DNA of 64,000 nucleotides from Mugil cephalus. Its lineage: Eukaryota > Chordata > Actinopteri > Mugiliformes > Mugilidae. The stretch's first letter is position 1; each line of letters opens with the position of its first letter. The position numbers and the translations under genes were made by a program. Where the stretch lies: assembly GCF_022458985.1 (NCBI RefSeq), contig NC_061785.1:4702204-4766203 (forward strand). Direction: 5' to 3'. Positions 1-12,100 of the stretch are shown in pieces. The notes beneath the pieces are model-generated. The model did no database searches. It saw nothing but the letters and a program-made list of their open reading frames with translations, and was not told the DNA's origin.

Positions 1-2596
1 AAGTACAGACAACTATCATCATCATCTTTATGAGACAAGATACCTTTACAGTTTCTACTAAAGTTTACTAAGACTCACTCCACTGATAGAGACAAGTAGT
101 AGTAGATAAGATGTTTATAGAAATAACTGTTGTGAGGTGACCACGGTTAAGTAGAAATGAAAGCCACAACCCAGTAAACATACTAGGCCATGTTTAGGTT
201 TTTCTTTTATTACATTTGTTTTATTTATTTATTTATTAGTTCCTATTTGACACTCAAAAACTGAGCTGCTGTTTTTCTTATCTTGATATTTTGGGTAAAT
301 CTAAATGCCAGACAGAGTTTTTTTTTCTCTGTTTAATGATAAGATAAGTTGACAAATCCACTACAGAAGGGTCAGACTGCCCCCTTGTGTCTGAGAGTGG
401 TACGAGCGACTCCCTCGTGTTGGTCCGAGATGTTGAGTTTTTCACAAAACCACGTATCCAAGATTTAAGATTCAGGCGTAGTAGAGGTAGTAGAGGCTAA
501 TTTTGAGCATCCACTCGAGGGCTGACCCAGATTTGAGTTTTGGACTGATTTCAAGCAGCAAACTAATGAGGCTGTCCAAAACTGGGTCCCAGTGTCAAGC
601 CAAGGGTGCACACTAATGTTTTTAAGAAGCTTTAATTAGTCCAGGAACCACAGACACCTTCACTTCTACTGAAAGAAGCAGCCAATTAGCTTTTAAACCA
701 TATCATGAAGCAATGAGCCGCAGCATCATTGACGACCTCATTACGTTTCATGTCATATGTTCGACGCTCTCCTGTTGGATCAGACGACAAAGGACGTTTT
801 TTTTTTCTGGACAAATCTGGACAGATATAAACCCTTAAAAACACTGTGGAATTATTACCACCACACTGAGTGTCTTTATATTTCTATTGTTCACTATATA
901 CGTGTTGTTATTTTTTGTATATTTGTATTATAATATTCCTGTTGTTCTTTATTGTTTTTTCATATTATAATCTTGTCAAAGTCTGTGCTAACGTGACAAG
1001 GACATTTTCCATATGTGGGATAAATAAAAAATGTCTTGTGTCTTATTATGTCACGTTTCTAAAAAGCTGAGACATGTAGTAAATTCTTGATATCTAAATA
1101 AAGTCTTGGGTATTCTATATACCTGGGTAAAAGCCCCAACTCACAGGACATTTCCTGACCATTTTATAGCCAAAATAAGCTACAAGGTGGACATTTTGAG
1201 GCTTAGGTTAGAATGAGGCCAAACGAGCCTTGACTTTCTATGACTCTGACTCCTCTGCTCTGAGGATAAAATATTATTATGGTGCCCGAGAGAGAGAATT
1301 TGCACCGCAATTCAAGAAAAAACATGCAAATAGACAAAACATATGCAAATTACGGAAACATCTTTGACGACACAGGTGCTGCAAATAAAGCACTGATGCC
1401 TCAGAGCTGATCTGGGTTCTAATCTATGGGGCGACTGAGGCTTTTGCATGCTCTCTGGGTACTGAAATTAATAAATGAATTGTGTATTCTGTATGATTAC
1501 TTGAATCAACAATGAAGATGACAAAATTATTTAATTGACGCCCCTTTTCTCAGGACGATAACGAGACGGTGACAAGATAAACGTGGCTCTTTGATGAGTA
1601 AAACATGACGAGACGTGTGTGAGTTTTAGTTGAGACTGGACGTAAACGTTAGTGGGTGATCTGCCTATCGTTCGTGTAACCTGTCTCTCAAAAGCTAAAA
1701 GTTATCAGCAATGCTGCTGCATCCCATCTTTGTTTGGTCGAATCCACCATTATGCAGCGCACATTCTGCACAACACATCTGCAGCCGGTCATTAGTCACA
1801 AATACAGGCGGCGTCGACAAAGCCTACGTTCAATATGATCCAGCAGAAAGAAAAAGAGAATGAATTGCAGAGGGAGACGGGTGGAAAGAATAGCAACAAC
1901 CTCCAGCTCACAGTGTGTTGTGAGGTTGCAACTTGTAGATCTGCTATTTTCACAACTTTTGTGTGTCACACTCTTGCATCAATTCATGACAAAAACTCCA
2001 GTGATGAAAGTTTCTGTCCGACAGCGGTTAAGTTACAGCACGACAACATTGGATCTCCATCATTGGAAAAATAAGGAATCTGGTTATTAAACAAAAGCGT
2101 TAAGGCTTCGAACACAACCTGGATTCCAATTTCCAACACTTATTGACCTAAATTAATTTGTTAAGAGACTAATACTTTCTTGACTTTACTATAAAGACTA
2201 AAACAAGACTAAAATCTTTGCATTTTTGCCAAAAGAATAAAACTAAATCTATCATTGGTGCCAAAAATAATTTCTTATTCCCACTATTTGCGTTGCTCTG
2301 CTTTTTATTTGCACAGCGTTTCCGTTGTTTAAGTAATGTTTTCTTACTTAGCTTCTGTCAAGTCTATTTGCAAGTGTTTTCACAATTTTTTTTTTGTTGT
2401 TGTTGTTGTGTTTGCACAACACCCAACCACTGACGGTCACGCTAGGATAACCACACCACTTCTCAGAAATAACAACAAAAGTGAAAGCCACGGTAATACA
2501 CGGAAATTCTCACATATTTTTCAGTTAAATTCAACTTTTTGTGTTACAAAAACGATAAATGTTGGGGTTTCAGATACACAGAAAAAAAGTAGTCAC
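1..2596 (-). other. casp7 intron 1 (no exon seen)
   Basis: This stretch lies downstream of the casp7 first coding exon on the minus strand. I looked for the next caspase exon (the start of the large catalytic subunit, normally containing an INNKNFD-type motif) and found nothing resembling it on the minus strand. The open frames here are short, AT-rich and not protein-like. The next casp7 exon is presumably beyond the left edge of the window. No repeat family could be named. Confidence 0.45.
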
Positions 2597-2715
2597 CTCC
2601 CAAATAGCAGAAATCTTCCTTTGCGGTCTGGTTTGGCATCTGTTTTGTCCCCACTCAGCTTCTCTTCTTCCACTTCTCCTCCGAGTGCAGTTTGTTCTGC
2701 AGGTTCTCCAGACAT
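2597..2715 (-). CDS. casp7: caspase-7 first coding exon (partial gene)
   Basis: This short minus-strand exon begins with ATG at 2715, directly after a 3' splice-site-like TTGACTTCAG, and ends at a GTGACT donor after 2597 (39 codons plus two bases). It reads MSGEPAEQTA and, at residues 23-31, DKTDAKPDR. Human caspase-7 carries the matching prodomain segment DSVDAKPDR, which caspase-3 cuts after the DSVD aspartate to release the N-peptide; the D-x-x-D pattern is kept here. The product is an executioner caspase precursor; only the prodomain is in the window. The assignment is supported by position: in human, CASP7 and NRAP are adjacent and divergently transcribed, as here. The remaining exons lie to the left. 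The homology rests on one short exon plus synteny. Confidence 0.72.
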
Positions 2716-3059
2716 CTGAAGTCAACACACAAACACGTCTTCATTTTTTTTTAGCTTTGAACAGTGTTTAAAACCAGGTAACATCACTTTAACAGCAAGT
2801 TTAATTCATTAATGTATTTAACACGTTAACTTCTCACATTAAAACAGATGAAAATAGTTAAGCAGTAGTGTAATAATACTAATACTACAAATAATACTTG
2901 TTTTTAGCTTAATTGTGTATTTAAATCTGCTTCAACGACCACTTTGACTGGTTGCTAAGGTAACCTTGCTAGCTACGTAACTTATTAACATAAAGTCAAA
3001 ACCTCGTTAGCCACAAACTGACACTTTGTCTTACGGCGGATACGTTAGTGCCAACTTAC

Positions 3060-3260
3060 ACTGAAATAGTCGTATATTGTGCGTTAAGAAAAAAGTTAGG
3101 CTGCGCTGCGGTATAAAGGTTTTGTTAAAAGTGTCGACGACGAGAAAGCTCCTCATGAAAGTTGAGAAAATGAAAGTAGTCCGTGGCCGGCGACGTCACG
3201 ATCTCTTCTGTGCGTCATTGCGTCATAGCCCTGCGTCGCTACTTCCTCTTAGATTTGCCT
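3060..3260 (-). promoter_or_regulatory. casp7: putative casp7 promoter and non-coding first exon
   Basis: This is the only CG-rich patch between the casp7 coding exon and nrap. It contains a CRE/ATF-like CGACGTCACG at 3191-3200 and further GCGTCA half-sites at about 3212-3225. A consensus donor on the minus strand (CAGT followed by GTAAGT, intron starting at 3059) could end a 5' UTR exon that splices to the acceptor just before the ATG at 2715. No TATA box is evident, as expected for a housekeeping-type promoter. The transcription start is inferred, not seen. Confidence 0.38.
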
Positions 3261-5128
3261 TCTACGTTCAAAAATAAATAAACAATAATAATATAATTGA
3301 AAACAAGAATACATAAGAATCATTAAATTCAATGTATAACAAAATCCAATCCAGCCTTTATTATTTAATTTAATTATTATTAAAACACAACCACAGGGAA
3401 GCAAAGTGCTGTTCAGAAGAAATAAAAATGAAATAAAAGACATAACAAGTCACTCATAATAAAACAAATACGAGATGAATTAAAAGACATAAAACATCAG
3501 TAAAAACAGCTGTACAATAAGACAAAACAATAACAAAATCAATCTGAAATAAAAATACAAAACAACAGACAATGTTGCTTACGACACCACGCCACAAGCT
3601 TTGCATTTTTTTTGTATACTTTTTGGTATATTTGTATATTTTAGTGTGTAAATGTTTATGATTTATTTGACTTTATCTTACTCTATATATTTTGCAAGAA
3701 ACACCATGGCAAATTCCTTGTATGTACAAATAAACTTGACAATAAAGTCTTTTCTGGTTCTGACAAAACACACAAACACTATACACAATCTAAAAATAAA
3801 TAAACATTTATGGATGGATGGATGTTTTTACAACTGTGATCATATTATACATTGATAAATGGAACTATAGATAGTCAGGAAATAGAGGTTGTTAAACAGT
3901 ACAAGTGAGGGGACCCATTATGTGTTCTTTCCCAGTTAATTAAGGTGACCAGCTGCATCACAGGTTCTAAGCAGAAAGTCCTGGAGGAACTTTATCAGAA
4001 GCAGATTTTAAGAACAGCTGAATCTGTCCCGTCAGATAGTTATTGTCCCTTAAAGGCTGAAATTTTAAAGGCTCTAAACTCCCACAATTCAGAACCATTA
4101 GACATAAACACACTTTTGTTTTATCATTCTACTTCTTAATTGTATAAAGAAATAAGAACTTTTTTTTTTTTTTAAGTTGTTTTTAATTTAACCATGTGAT
4201 TGTATGTGATTTGTACTGTACTTTATTGGAACTTTAACTTGTAATTTGAACTTCTATTGTTAAACTATGTAATTTAAAAAAAAAGTAATTTTTCTAATAA
4301 AAAACTAATCATTTCTAATATTTTATATAATCTTCCCTCTTTTTTTCCCACCCCTATGCCAACTACACATGTATTTGTAGGTTTATATAATATGGATATG
4401 GATGGAGTAGGAAATCAATATCTAATATAGTAAAGTTGCCACTATACTAGTTAAGAAGACTTGATTGTGGTGGCTACATGAGTAAAACAAGAGGAAATTA
4501 ACTAGTTAATCAGGTTAGATCCTCAGTTACCTTTGTTCTTATTTATTTTTGTGCTTAGATCGTCTTATTTTTTTTGTATCTATACTGAGAACTGTCAAAC
4601 GTCAGAACCCTTTTCTTCGACTGGGTCAGGATGGTGCATGTGGCTGGTGACTCTACATAAGTAAGATTAAATAAAGCTATTTATTTAATACCTCAGCGTC
4701 ATGGCGAGCTGCCCAAAGTTGAACAGTCTGTCCAACTCAGGACCATTACACATATACTGTGACATCTGAGCCCTCTGTCACCGTCCGTGACTCCGTGTTC
4801 CCCTCAGACAGACAGACAGCTGGACTCAACCAGTCCTCTAGCGTGAGGCATGGACGGGGGCTGGACCGCCGTGGGACATGGTGTCAAGTAAGAAACAGTT
4901 TCAGAGTTTCAGAGTCACAGAGCTAAGTTTACCACCGCCAGAGACACGACGCCATCACCACCGTCTGGGAGCCGACGAAAGGATCCTGTAGCTGAACTAT
5001 TGCCTGTTGAGTCTGTTTGACTGACCTGACGCTTTAGGCTTTTTGGCCCAAAACAAAAAAAGAAAAGAAGAAAAAAGTTCACACTAGTTCACTTTTGACA
5101 TTTTTTGGGAGAAGGACAAGGATTCGCC
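3261..5128. other. casp7-nrap intergenic region and nrap 5' UTR
   Basis: AT-rich sequence between the two divergent genes. At 3640-3760 there is a retroelement-like 3' tail ending near CAATAAAGTC. At 4800-4887 a less AT-rich stretch ends at a possible GTAAGA donor and contains the E-box CAGCTG (4817-4822). It could be a non-coding first exon of nrap, with the rest of the 5' UTR running up to the ATG at 5129. No other gene is visible apart from the orphan frame listed separately. Confidence 0.4.
3945..4139 (+). other. orphan protein-like reading frame
   Basis: A 64-codon frame whose composition is unlike its AT-rich surroundings. It contains KVLEELYQKQILRTAES and KAEILKALNSHNSEPLDI, which read like an amphipathic helical protein. 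The frame is also open for some codons upstream of the first ATG. It is followed by a T-run and several A-rich motifs. I do not recognise the family. It may be a fragment of a retroposed gene or of a transposable-element protein rather than a working gene. Confidence 0.2.
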
Positions 5129-6135
5129 ATGCAGTCCTGTGCCAGGTGTGGGTTTGTGGTCTACCCAGCAGAGAAGATCAACTGCATTGACCAGGTAATA
5201 CAAAAACATTGACAGTGGCACTTTTTACATGATATATTTGTCAAAATTTTACACAGTTTAAAAAAAAAATTAATTATTAGTGACAAATAAATTAAATGTA
5301 CAGTATAAAAATACACAAAAAGCTCTTTAATGATAGTGACAACGCCTCCCAAATAGTACTTAAATATTCAACTACTGCCACATCTCAAACATATGAGATG
5401 TGGAAAGGTTATACAGTTTTACAGTCGTATTAAAATCTATATTTGGGTCCATTTGGATGGAGTTTTCTGTCGTATTCATCAGACATACAAAACTTATTTG
5501 TATCACGATAAACTATATTGGGTGAAACAATATATATGTATTAATGTGTTTGTTTTTTCTTTTGTCAGAACTGGCACAAAGCATGTTTTCATTGTGACGT
5601 CTGCAAGATGGTCCTCACCGCTAACAACTTTGTGAGTCATAAGAAGAGGCCGTACTGCTCCGTGTAAGTGTTTAATTTATTTTATTTATCAAAAAAGGTG
5701 TGAAAATAGATTTTTTTGTCTTTAAAACACAGATATTTTGACAATAAAAACACATGTTCACTGGTGTCCCAGTAAAATATAACAGCAAAATATCAAGAAA
5801 AAAAGATCTACTTAAAATTTAACAAAATTATTTTTTTTTAATGACTCCAGACGGTTGAATTAAAGACCTTTTTAAACCCATTTTTTCTGGATTTTTTTCT
5901 GCATGATTTTTCCATTTACCTTCAGTCATTAGTTCCCTTTCGAGTGCACCATTGGTTTGAGGGACACCAGTAGCGCTCCAGCCATTTTTCTTTTCTTCTT
6001 CTTCTTCTTCTTTTTTTTTTTTAAATATATATATTTTATCCCTTTAGGCACAATCCAAGGAACAACACATTCACCAGCGTCTACGAGACTCCCGTCAACA
6101 TCAATGCAAAGAAGCAGAGCAAGGCGAGCAGCGAG
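5129..6135 (+). other. nrap: nrap LIM-domain exons 1-3
   Basis: Exons 5129-5194, 5569-5663 and 6048-6135. The zinc ligands are visible as C4, C7, H25, C28, C31, C34, C52 and H55, a standard LIM pattern (C-x2-C-x17-H-x2-C-x2-C-x2-C-x17-C-x2-H). The domain is followed by [15 protein letters not shown], which matches the sequence after the human NRAP LIM domain. The exon 2/exon 3 junction splits a Val codon. Confidence 0.93.
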
Positions 6136-9100
6136 GTAAGAGGATGTCATGAATCATGTATTAAGTGTTTTAGCTCTGTCCTGACTCACTGTGTATTATG
6201 ACGTAAGCCAAGAGTTAAATGCTACTTACTCACGACCCCGGTATATGATAGAGATTGCTATTTGCAGCTGCCATTGGTGAATGCATTACAAAAGAATTGT
6301 CAATGTCACTTTTTTGCATGTTTTAAAATCCACCAAATATTGGACATGCATCAATCCCAAACTATATATAGAGTCAGAAACCTCGAGATCTGTTGACCGT
6401 GTCGTAGATGCATCCATCAAAAAGGTGAAATAGAAAGAGTTGGACGGCCTCTACGAGCACGTGGTGACGGCAGCGGTTTGGAATGGAGTGCAGCTCAGGT
6501 TTATTTCGGTTCCTCTGACAGAGGCGAGACATGTCCCCCCACCCACTCCCCCACCCTCCCTCTACTTGGCCCACTTTATGCCTGGGGGGCTAAAATTATA
6601 CGTCAGGAAAAACAGCCTTGCATCCCTTCCTCTCCTCTGCCCTGCCACCTGTTTCTGTCTGTCTGTCTGCCCGTCTGTGCCTACGAGTTCACGCAGTGCT
6701 CCGACGCTTATATTAGCTGTAGGCTAGCTCATCAGCTACTGCTGTAAGCCGCCACAGAGATGTGGGACTTAACGTGTTGACATTTGATCTGAGGGCGGAT
6801 TTCCAATCATGCTTGGCGACCCTCAACTGGGTCCCACTGAGGATTTAAAAAGAATCAAACCTGACTTATTTGGAATTAGAAATTTTTTTTTTTTTTCGTT
6901 TTGCCTTCACCAACGATGCTCTTGACAAATGAAACCTGTCTCTCACCCTCTGCAGAACAGCTATTCTTATTTTAGTCTGAAGGATGATTAGCAAACAGCT
7001 CAGAGTTTCATCAGTAAGTGCTCTGTTCTGAGTCTTTCTCTGTAGGTCTTATTTCATCTTTATTGGAACATCTCAGTTATTAATAACCGCGCACTAATAT
7101 TATCCATCATGAAGCTTTTGAGCTCAGGTTCTCTGGCGACATAAGAACAGAGTGGTGAAGTCAGGTTAATACCAATCAGGACCTAGCTTTAAATTTATTC
7201 ATTTATTTTTATTTTTGACCTTGATTTAACCTCCTGAGACCCTGCGTCCTCATATGGGGACGTTAAGTTTTATTGTGGCAGCTAATTATTCTGCCTCATA
7301 ACTAGATACTAGTTGATGTTAAAGCACGATAGTGGCCATTTAAGTGGATTCATGCAGCCGATCACGTAACAAAAGAGCAAAAATGTAAAAAAAAAAACAT
7401 ATTGGTGACTTGATTATAATATACAGTGAAATAATCCCCATGTCCACATATAAGGACATAATTTTTATCCAAAAACTACTTCCTGTTCAAACATGATGCT
7501 TAGTTTTTTTAATTCCTAGGTCCCAATCATCACAAATACCTTGGAGAAATTAAAAATGCATAGCAAATAAAAACCTCAGGTCTCAGGAGGTTAAAGCATC
7601 CAGCTTCTAAAATGGATGCGACATATCTGTGTGTGTCGGCTTGTGCGAGTTGTGTGCAGGCCTTGGCTTAACGCTTCTCGTCCATGTGTACTTGTAGCTG
7701 AAGTATCGCGAAGATGGCGAACGCTTTATGTCCACCTTCCACTGTGACATGAGATCCATGGAGCTGGAGAAGGCTCGCCTAGCCAGTCACATGGCCAGCC
7801 AGGTGAGCTCCCGCTAGAGCAACTGGCCTTTACACCCAGTTAAAGGGAGTTCCAACCCAAGTTCTTCTTAAACCAGAACACATTTACTAAGATCCTGAAG
7901 GCAACTGGACTTTCTTGAAGATGTTTCATCCAAGTGGCTTGTTCAGTTGTGGTTTCCAATGGGCTACACCCACAAATGTTCATTCTTAAACCTCAACTCT
8001 CCATCAGTCCTTCAGAACTGAAGAAGATACTTGGATGAAATGTCCTTAAAGAAACTCTACAAGTCCAGATTCCTTTCTTTTTTTGGATATACCATAACCC
8101 GGATGACTGAGAACCTTCACAGAACACAAGTTCCTAATGGTCTTGGAAGGTACTTACTTATTAATCTGTGTTGTCTTCGATGCCAAACCAGGCTTTTCAG
8201 TCTCAGTCTGAGTTCTCACAGCAGCAGACCTGGTGTTCAGGGATGGTGACCAACCAGCAGATAGTGACGATGTCTCAGGCACAGAAGATCATCAGCGACG
8301 TGAGTGCATGTTTTTTTCCTTTAAATAGATATTTTTGCTAGAAGATGCTTACCCTGACTTGTTGTGTGCTTCCCTGCCAGGCGAAATACACAGAGGAGTA
8401 CGAAGAGTCAAAAGGAAAAGGCAGCTTCCCTGCGATGATCACACCAGGCTACCAAGCAGCCAAGAACGCCAACACTCTGGCCAGCAATGTAAGAGTAAAA
8501 AAAAAATGAAAAACTCTTTTAAAGGTCAGTGAGAACGGTTAATTAAAGATTTCTTTCTCTTTTAGCTGGAATATAAAAAAGGGCACGAGGAAAGAGTTTC
8601 AAAATACACCACGTTTGTCGACCCCCCGGAGGTGCTTCTGGCCAAGAAGCAAGGACAAATTATTAGTGATGTAAGCCTTAGTAGACGGTGGTTTCCTTTT
8701 CTGTAGAGTCTTTTTCGATTGACTTTGTCAAAACCTACAAACCGTCGCTTCTCCTCCTGCAGCATGTCTACACAGAGGAGTACGAGCAGCAGAGGGGTAA
8801 AGGCAGTTTCCCAGCCCATCTCACACCGGGATACAAGATGTCAAAGAAGGCCTCTGAGCAGGCCAGTGACGTGAGTAGCAACATAAAGAAATGCACAAAT
8901 ATCCGGTGGCACCGATTGGTGGCTTAATGATGGCGTCTTCCATGTTGCAACAGATAAAGTATCGCCAAGTGTACGAACAGGAGATGAGGGGTAAAGCCAG
9001 CGCTGAGGCAGGAATAGCTGAGGTGGTCCACGCCAGAGAAAATGCAGAAAACTTCAGCCAGGTAAATTACTCTCAATCTTTCACAGGATGCACAGAACGC

Positions 9101-12100
9101 ACCATTTTTCTAGATTTGTTTTGCTTTAAGTGATGCCGTGTTTGCAGATTGCATATACTGAAGAATACGAGCAGCAGCGAGGCAAAGGGAGTTTCCCTGC
9201 CATGATCACCCCTGGTTACCACCTGGCAAAGAAAGCTCAGGAAAATGCCAGTAATGTGAGTATCACACTGAACGCATTTCATGGACTCATAAAAGTCGTA
9301 AATAGACTGGGCAAACATACTGTAGATCAGGGATGGGCAGCTGGCCACCAGCATTATGGACAATTATCGCTATACTACGCTCTATCGCCACCTACTGGCC
9401 CGGGGTTCTTTCTAGCTGATGGTGAAGACCTGGTGGATGCGCAGTGCAGAGCCATATATTAGAGAGAGTCTGGTCAACTCAAATCATGGGCGCCATGTTT
9501 GCTACAACGGAGGGAAGATTCTACAGTGTAACCCTATGGGGCGGATGTGCTATGGTGAAATAAATGTCTTATTTTCACCATTAACAAGCCTATACATGTT
9601 ATTACCAATAATATGTAAAAGGCCCTCACTTAAATATCCCAGCTTCTATTCACTTTAAATATGTTAAATGAGCCTGTGAAATGCTTTGTAGCCCAATCTT
9701 GTAGCCTTATCTTTAACGAGACGTCTTTGTGTAGAGTGGGTCTCAACTTTTGCAACTTTTGTAGTTAAGATGGGAGGTCAGAAGTTAGCCAACATGAAGT
9801 TGTTGTAAGTGCTGTCAAAACATTGCAGAGTATAGTGTGTAAGAGCTTCACCTTCATGCATCATGTGGCCTTGTCATCACTGGATAAAATAGATGAAGGA
9901 ATGAGAGAATGACACCTCCCTTTGTCGCCATTCACTGGGCTTCCCTCCCTGACTGAATTAGACTGTGTGTGCATGGGCCTCTAATCTCTTGATCCCACAG
10001 TGACACATCACGTTATCCCCCCTGTAATCATTTGTCATCCTGTTGCAGCTGAAATACAAGAAGGACTTAAACAAAATGAAGGGCACGTCCCACTACCACA
10101 GTCTGACCTCTGAGGACAATCTGGCGATGAAGAACGCCCGGAAGATCAACAAGATGGTCAGCGAGGTGAGGTGTACCACCCCAGACCACGGGGCAGATCT
10201 GAATATCGCCTGGCTATCAAACAAAAAAGCATTACGTAAAGGCTAAGTGTGGCTTCTGCTGCTGGTTGGTGTGTGTTTGTGTTTTTAAGAGCTGGAAATG
10301 TTGAGGATAGTGTGTCAGTTTCTAAGCAGACACGAAGCCACCCAGGCTGCATTTCCAGCATCTCTCACATGCCTGAATGGTGGAGTTACAGCTTATCTCC
10401 AAGGCCATGATGTTACCTCACACTGGAGGAACACAACACTTCGCCCAGGAGCATCTATTATAAGCAAATGACACACAAATGACAGTGACTTGCAACTGTT
10501 CTGAATATTGCCTTCCTCTTAAAATAGTGGGAATTTGATCACTACTGTTTTTTGTTGCTTACTTTTTTTAGAATTAATGTGAAGAAAAATGGTTGAAAAT
10601 AAAAAGGGTTGCGATAAAAAATAACCCAACTTGTCTGTTTTATTTTTGAATATTCACAAACAGGTGGAGTATAGAAAAGACCTGGAGAACACCAAAGGGC
10701 ACAGCATCAATTTCTGCGAGACGCCACAGTTTCAAAATGCCGCCAAGGTTGCGAAGTTCACCAGCGACGTAAGTCCAGTAAAGAATTCACGGACTTCCTG
10801 ACTCCTTAAGAGAACTGCAGCTAACGTTGGAGCATCTAAAACATAACTCCTTCATTTTTCTACAGAATAAGTATAAAGAGAAATACACCACTGACATGAA
10901 GGGCCACTATGAAGACTCTGGTATTGATAAGAAGACCATGCATGCCATGAAAGCAAGGAAGCTGGCGAGTGATGTAAGTCTTCTGAGACCATGTCTCCTC
11001 GTATGGGTACATTAAGTTTTAGGTTTGAGGCAGCTCCTTATTCTGCTTCATTTAATATTTTTTATCCTCTTAACTAGATACTAGTTGGTGTAAAAACATG
11101 ATAGCCGACATTTCAGCGGATTAATTCTACAGCCGATCACGTAATAAAAGTGGACAAGGTCTAAAACCTGCTCAGATGTTCCCGTTGAAACTTGTTTATT
11201 TATGTTTCTTACCTTTTCTAGTTTAATATGACACACAAACGTAACAAATTCCATCAATAGCAGCGAGCTATAACTTCACTAATTATCAAATACTCGTTTG
11301 AGAACATTGGGAATTCATTATGTGCAGTTGTGTCTTTGCACGGCCATGTTCTGTTTTATATTTTGTTACATATTTATTTACGCTTCTATCAATAGTAACG
11401 AGCTATAACAAGCTAACTACTATAGCTAATTAGCAAGTAATCGATTGAGAACATTTTGAGTTGCACAGCAATGTACAGACAAGAAAATTTATATTTTATA
11501 ATTTGTTATATGGTGTCTTTTGGTGACTTTATTATAATATGAGTGAAATAATCCTCATGTCCACACATGAGGACATGCTTTTTTCCAAAAAACTACTTCC
11601 GATTCAGTAGTTTTTATGGTTCTTAGGTCCTACTAATCCCAAATAAAGACAAATGGAGAAATTAAAAATGCAAACCAAACAAAAGCACAGGCTTAAGAGG
11701 ATAAAGGACTGTTCTTCTTCACCTTCTTCTTTCCACTGACACACTATTCTGCATGTTTCAGATTTCCTATAAACAAGGGTCCGAACAGGAGCAGGGTGAA
11801 TTCAACTACCCAGCGACCCTCACACCGGGCTACAAAAGCCAAAGGAAACTGGACCCGCTGAAAGACGTACGTCCTCCCAAATCTAACCCAAGCTCAGAGG
11901 TACGACAACAATCAAATGTGTAAATGTATGTATTTATTTGCTGTTTCCCTTCACGGCTGCAGAAGAACTACAGGCAACACATTGACCAGGTCAAGTACAG
12001 GTCGGTGGCGGATACACCCGAGATTGTTTTAGCCAAGAAAAACGCTCAGCTCGTCAGCAACGTGAGTATGAAACAGGACCATAAGAACTTATCAAGAGCA

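Larger units (their letters stand above)
7698..11866 (+). other. nrap: nrap linker and N-terminal single nebulin repeats (exons 4-14)
   Basis: Exons 7698-7802, 8192-8299, 8381-8488, 8566-8670, 8763-8870, 8954-9061, 9148-9255, 10049-10165, 10664-10768, 10866-10973 and 11762-11866. Exons 4 and 5 are the linker (exon 4 is repeat-like); exons 6-14 each hold one repeat. Exons 6, 8 and 10 are near copies, sharing a [13 protein letters not shown] motif, and alternate with the different exons 7 and 9. Exon 11 is slightly long (117 nt). Exon 14 is degenerate at its end, lacking the usual S-D. Confidence 0.9.

Noticed and set aside
2218..2771. Plus-strand frames overlapping the casp7 exon
   Set aside because: Antisense to the casp7 first coding exon and to T-rich intron; no splice sites or motifs.
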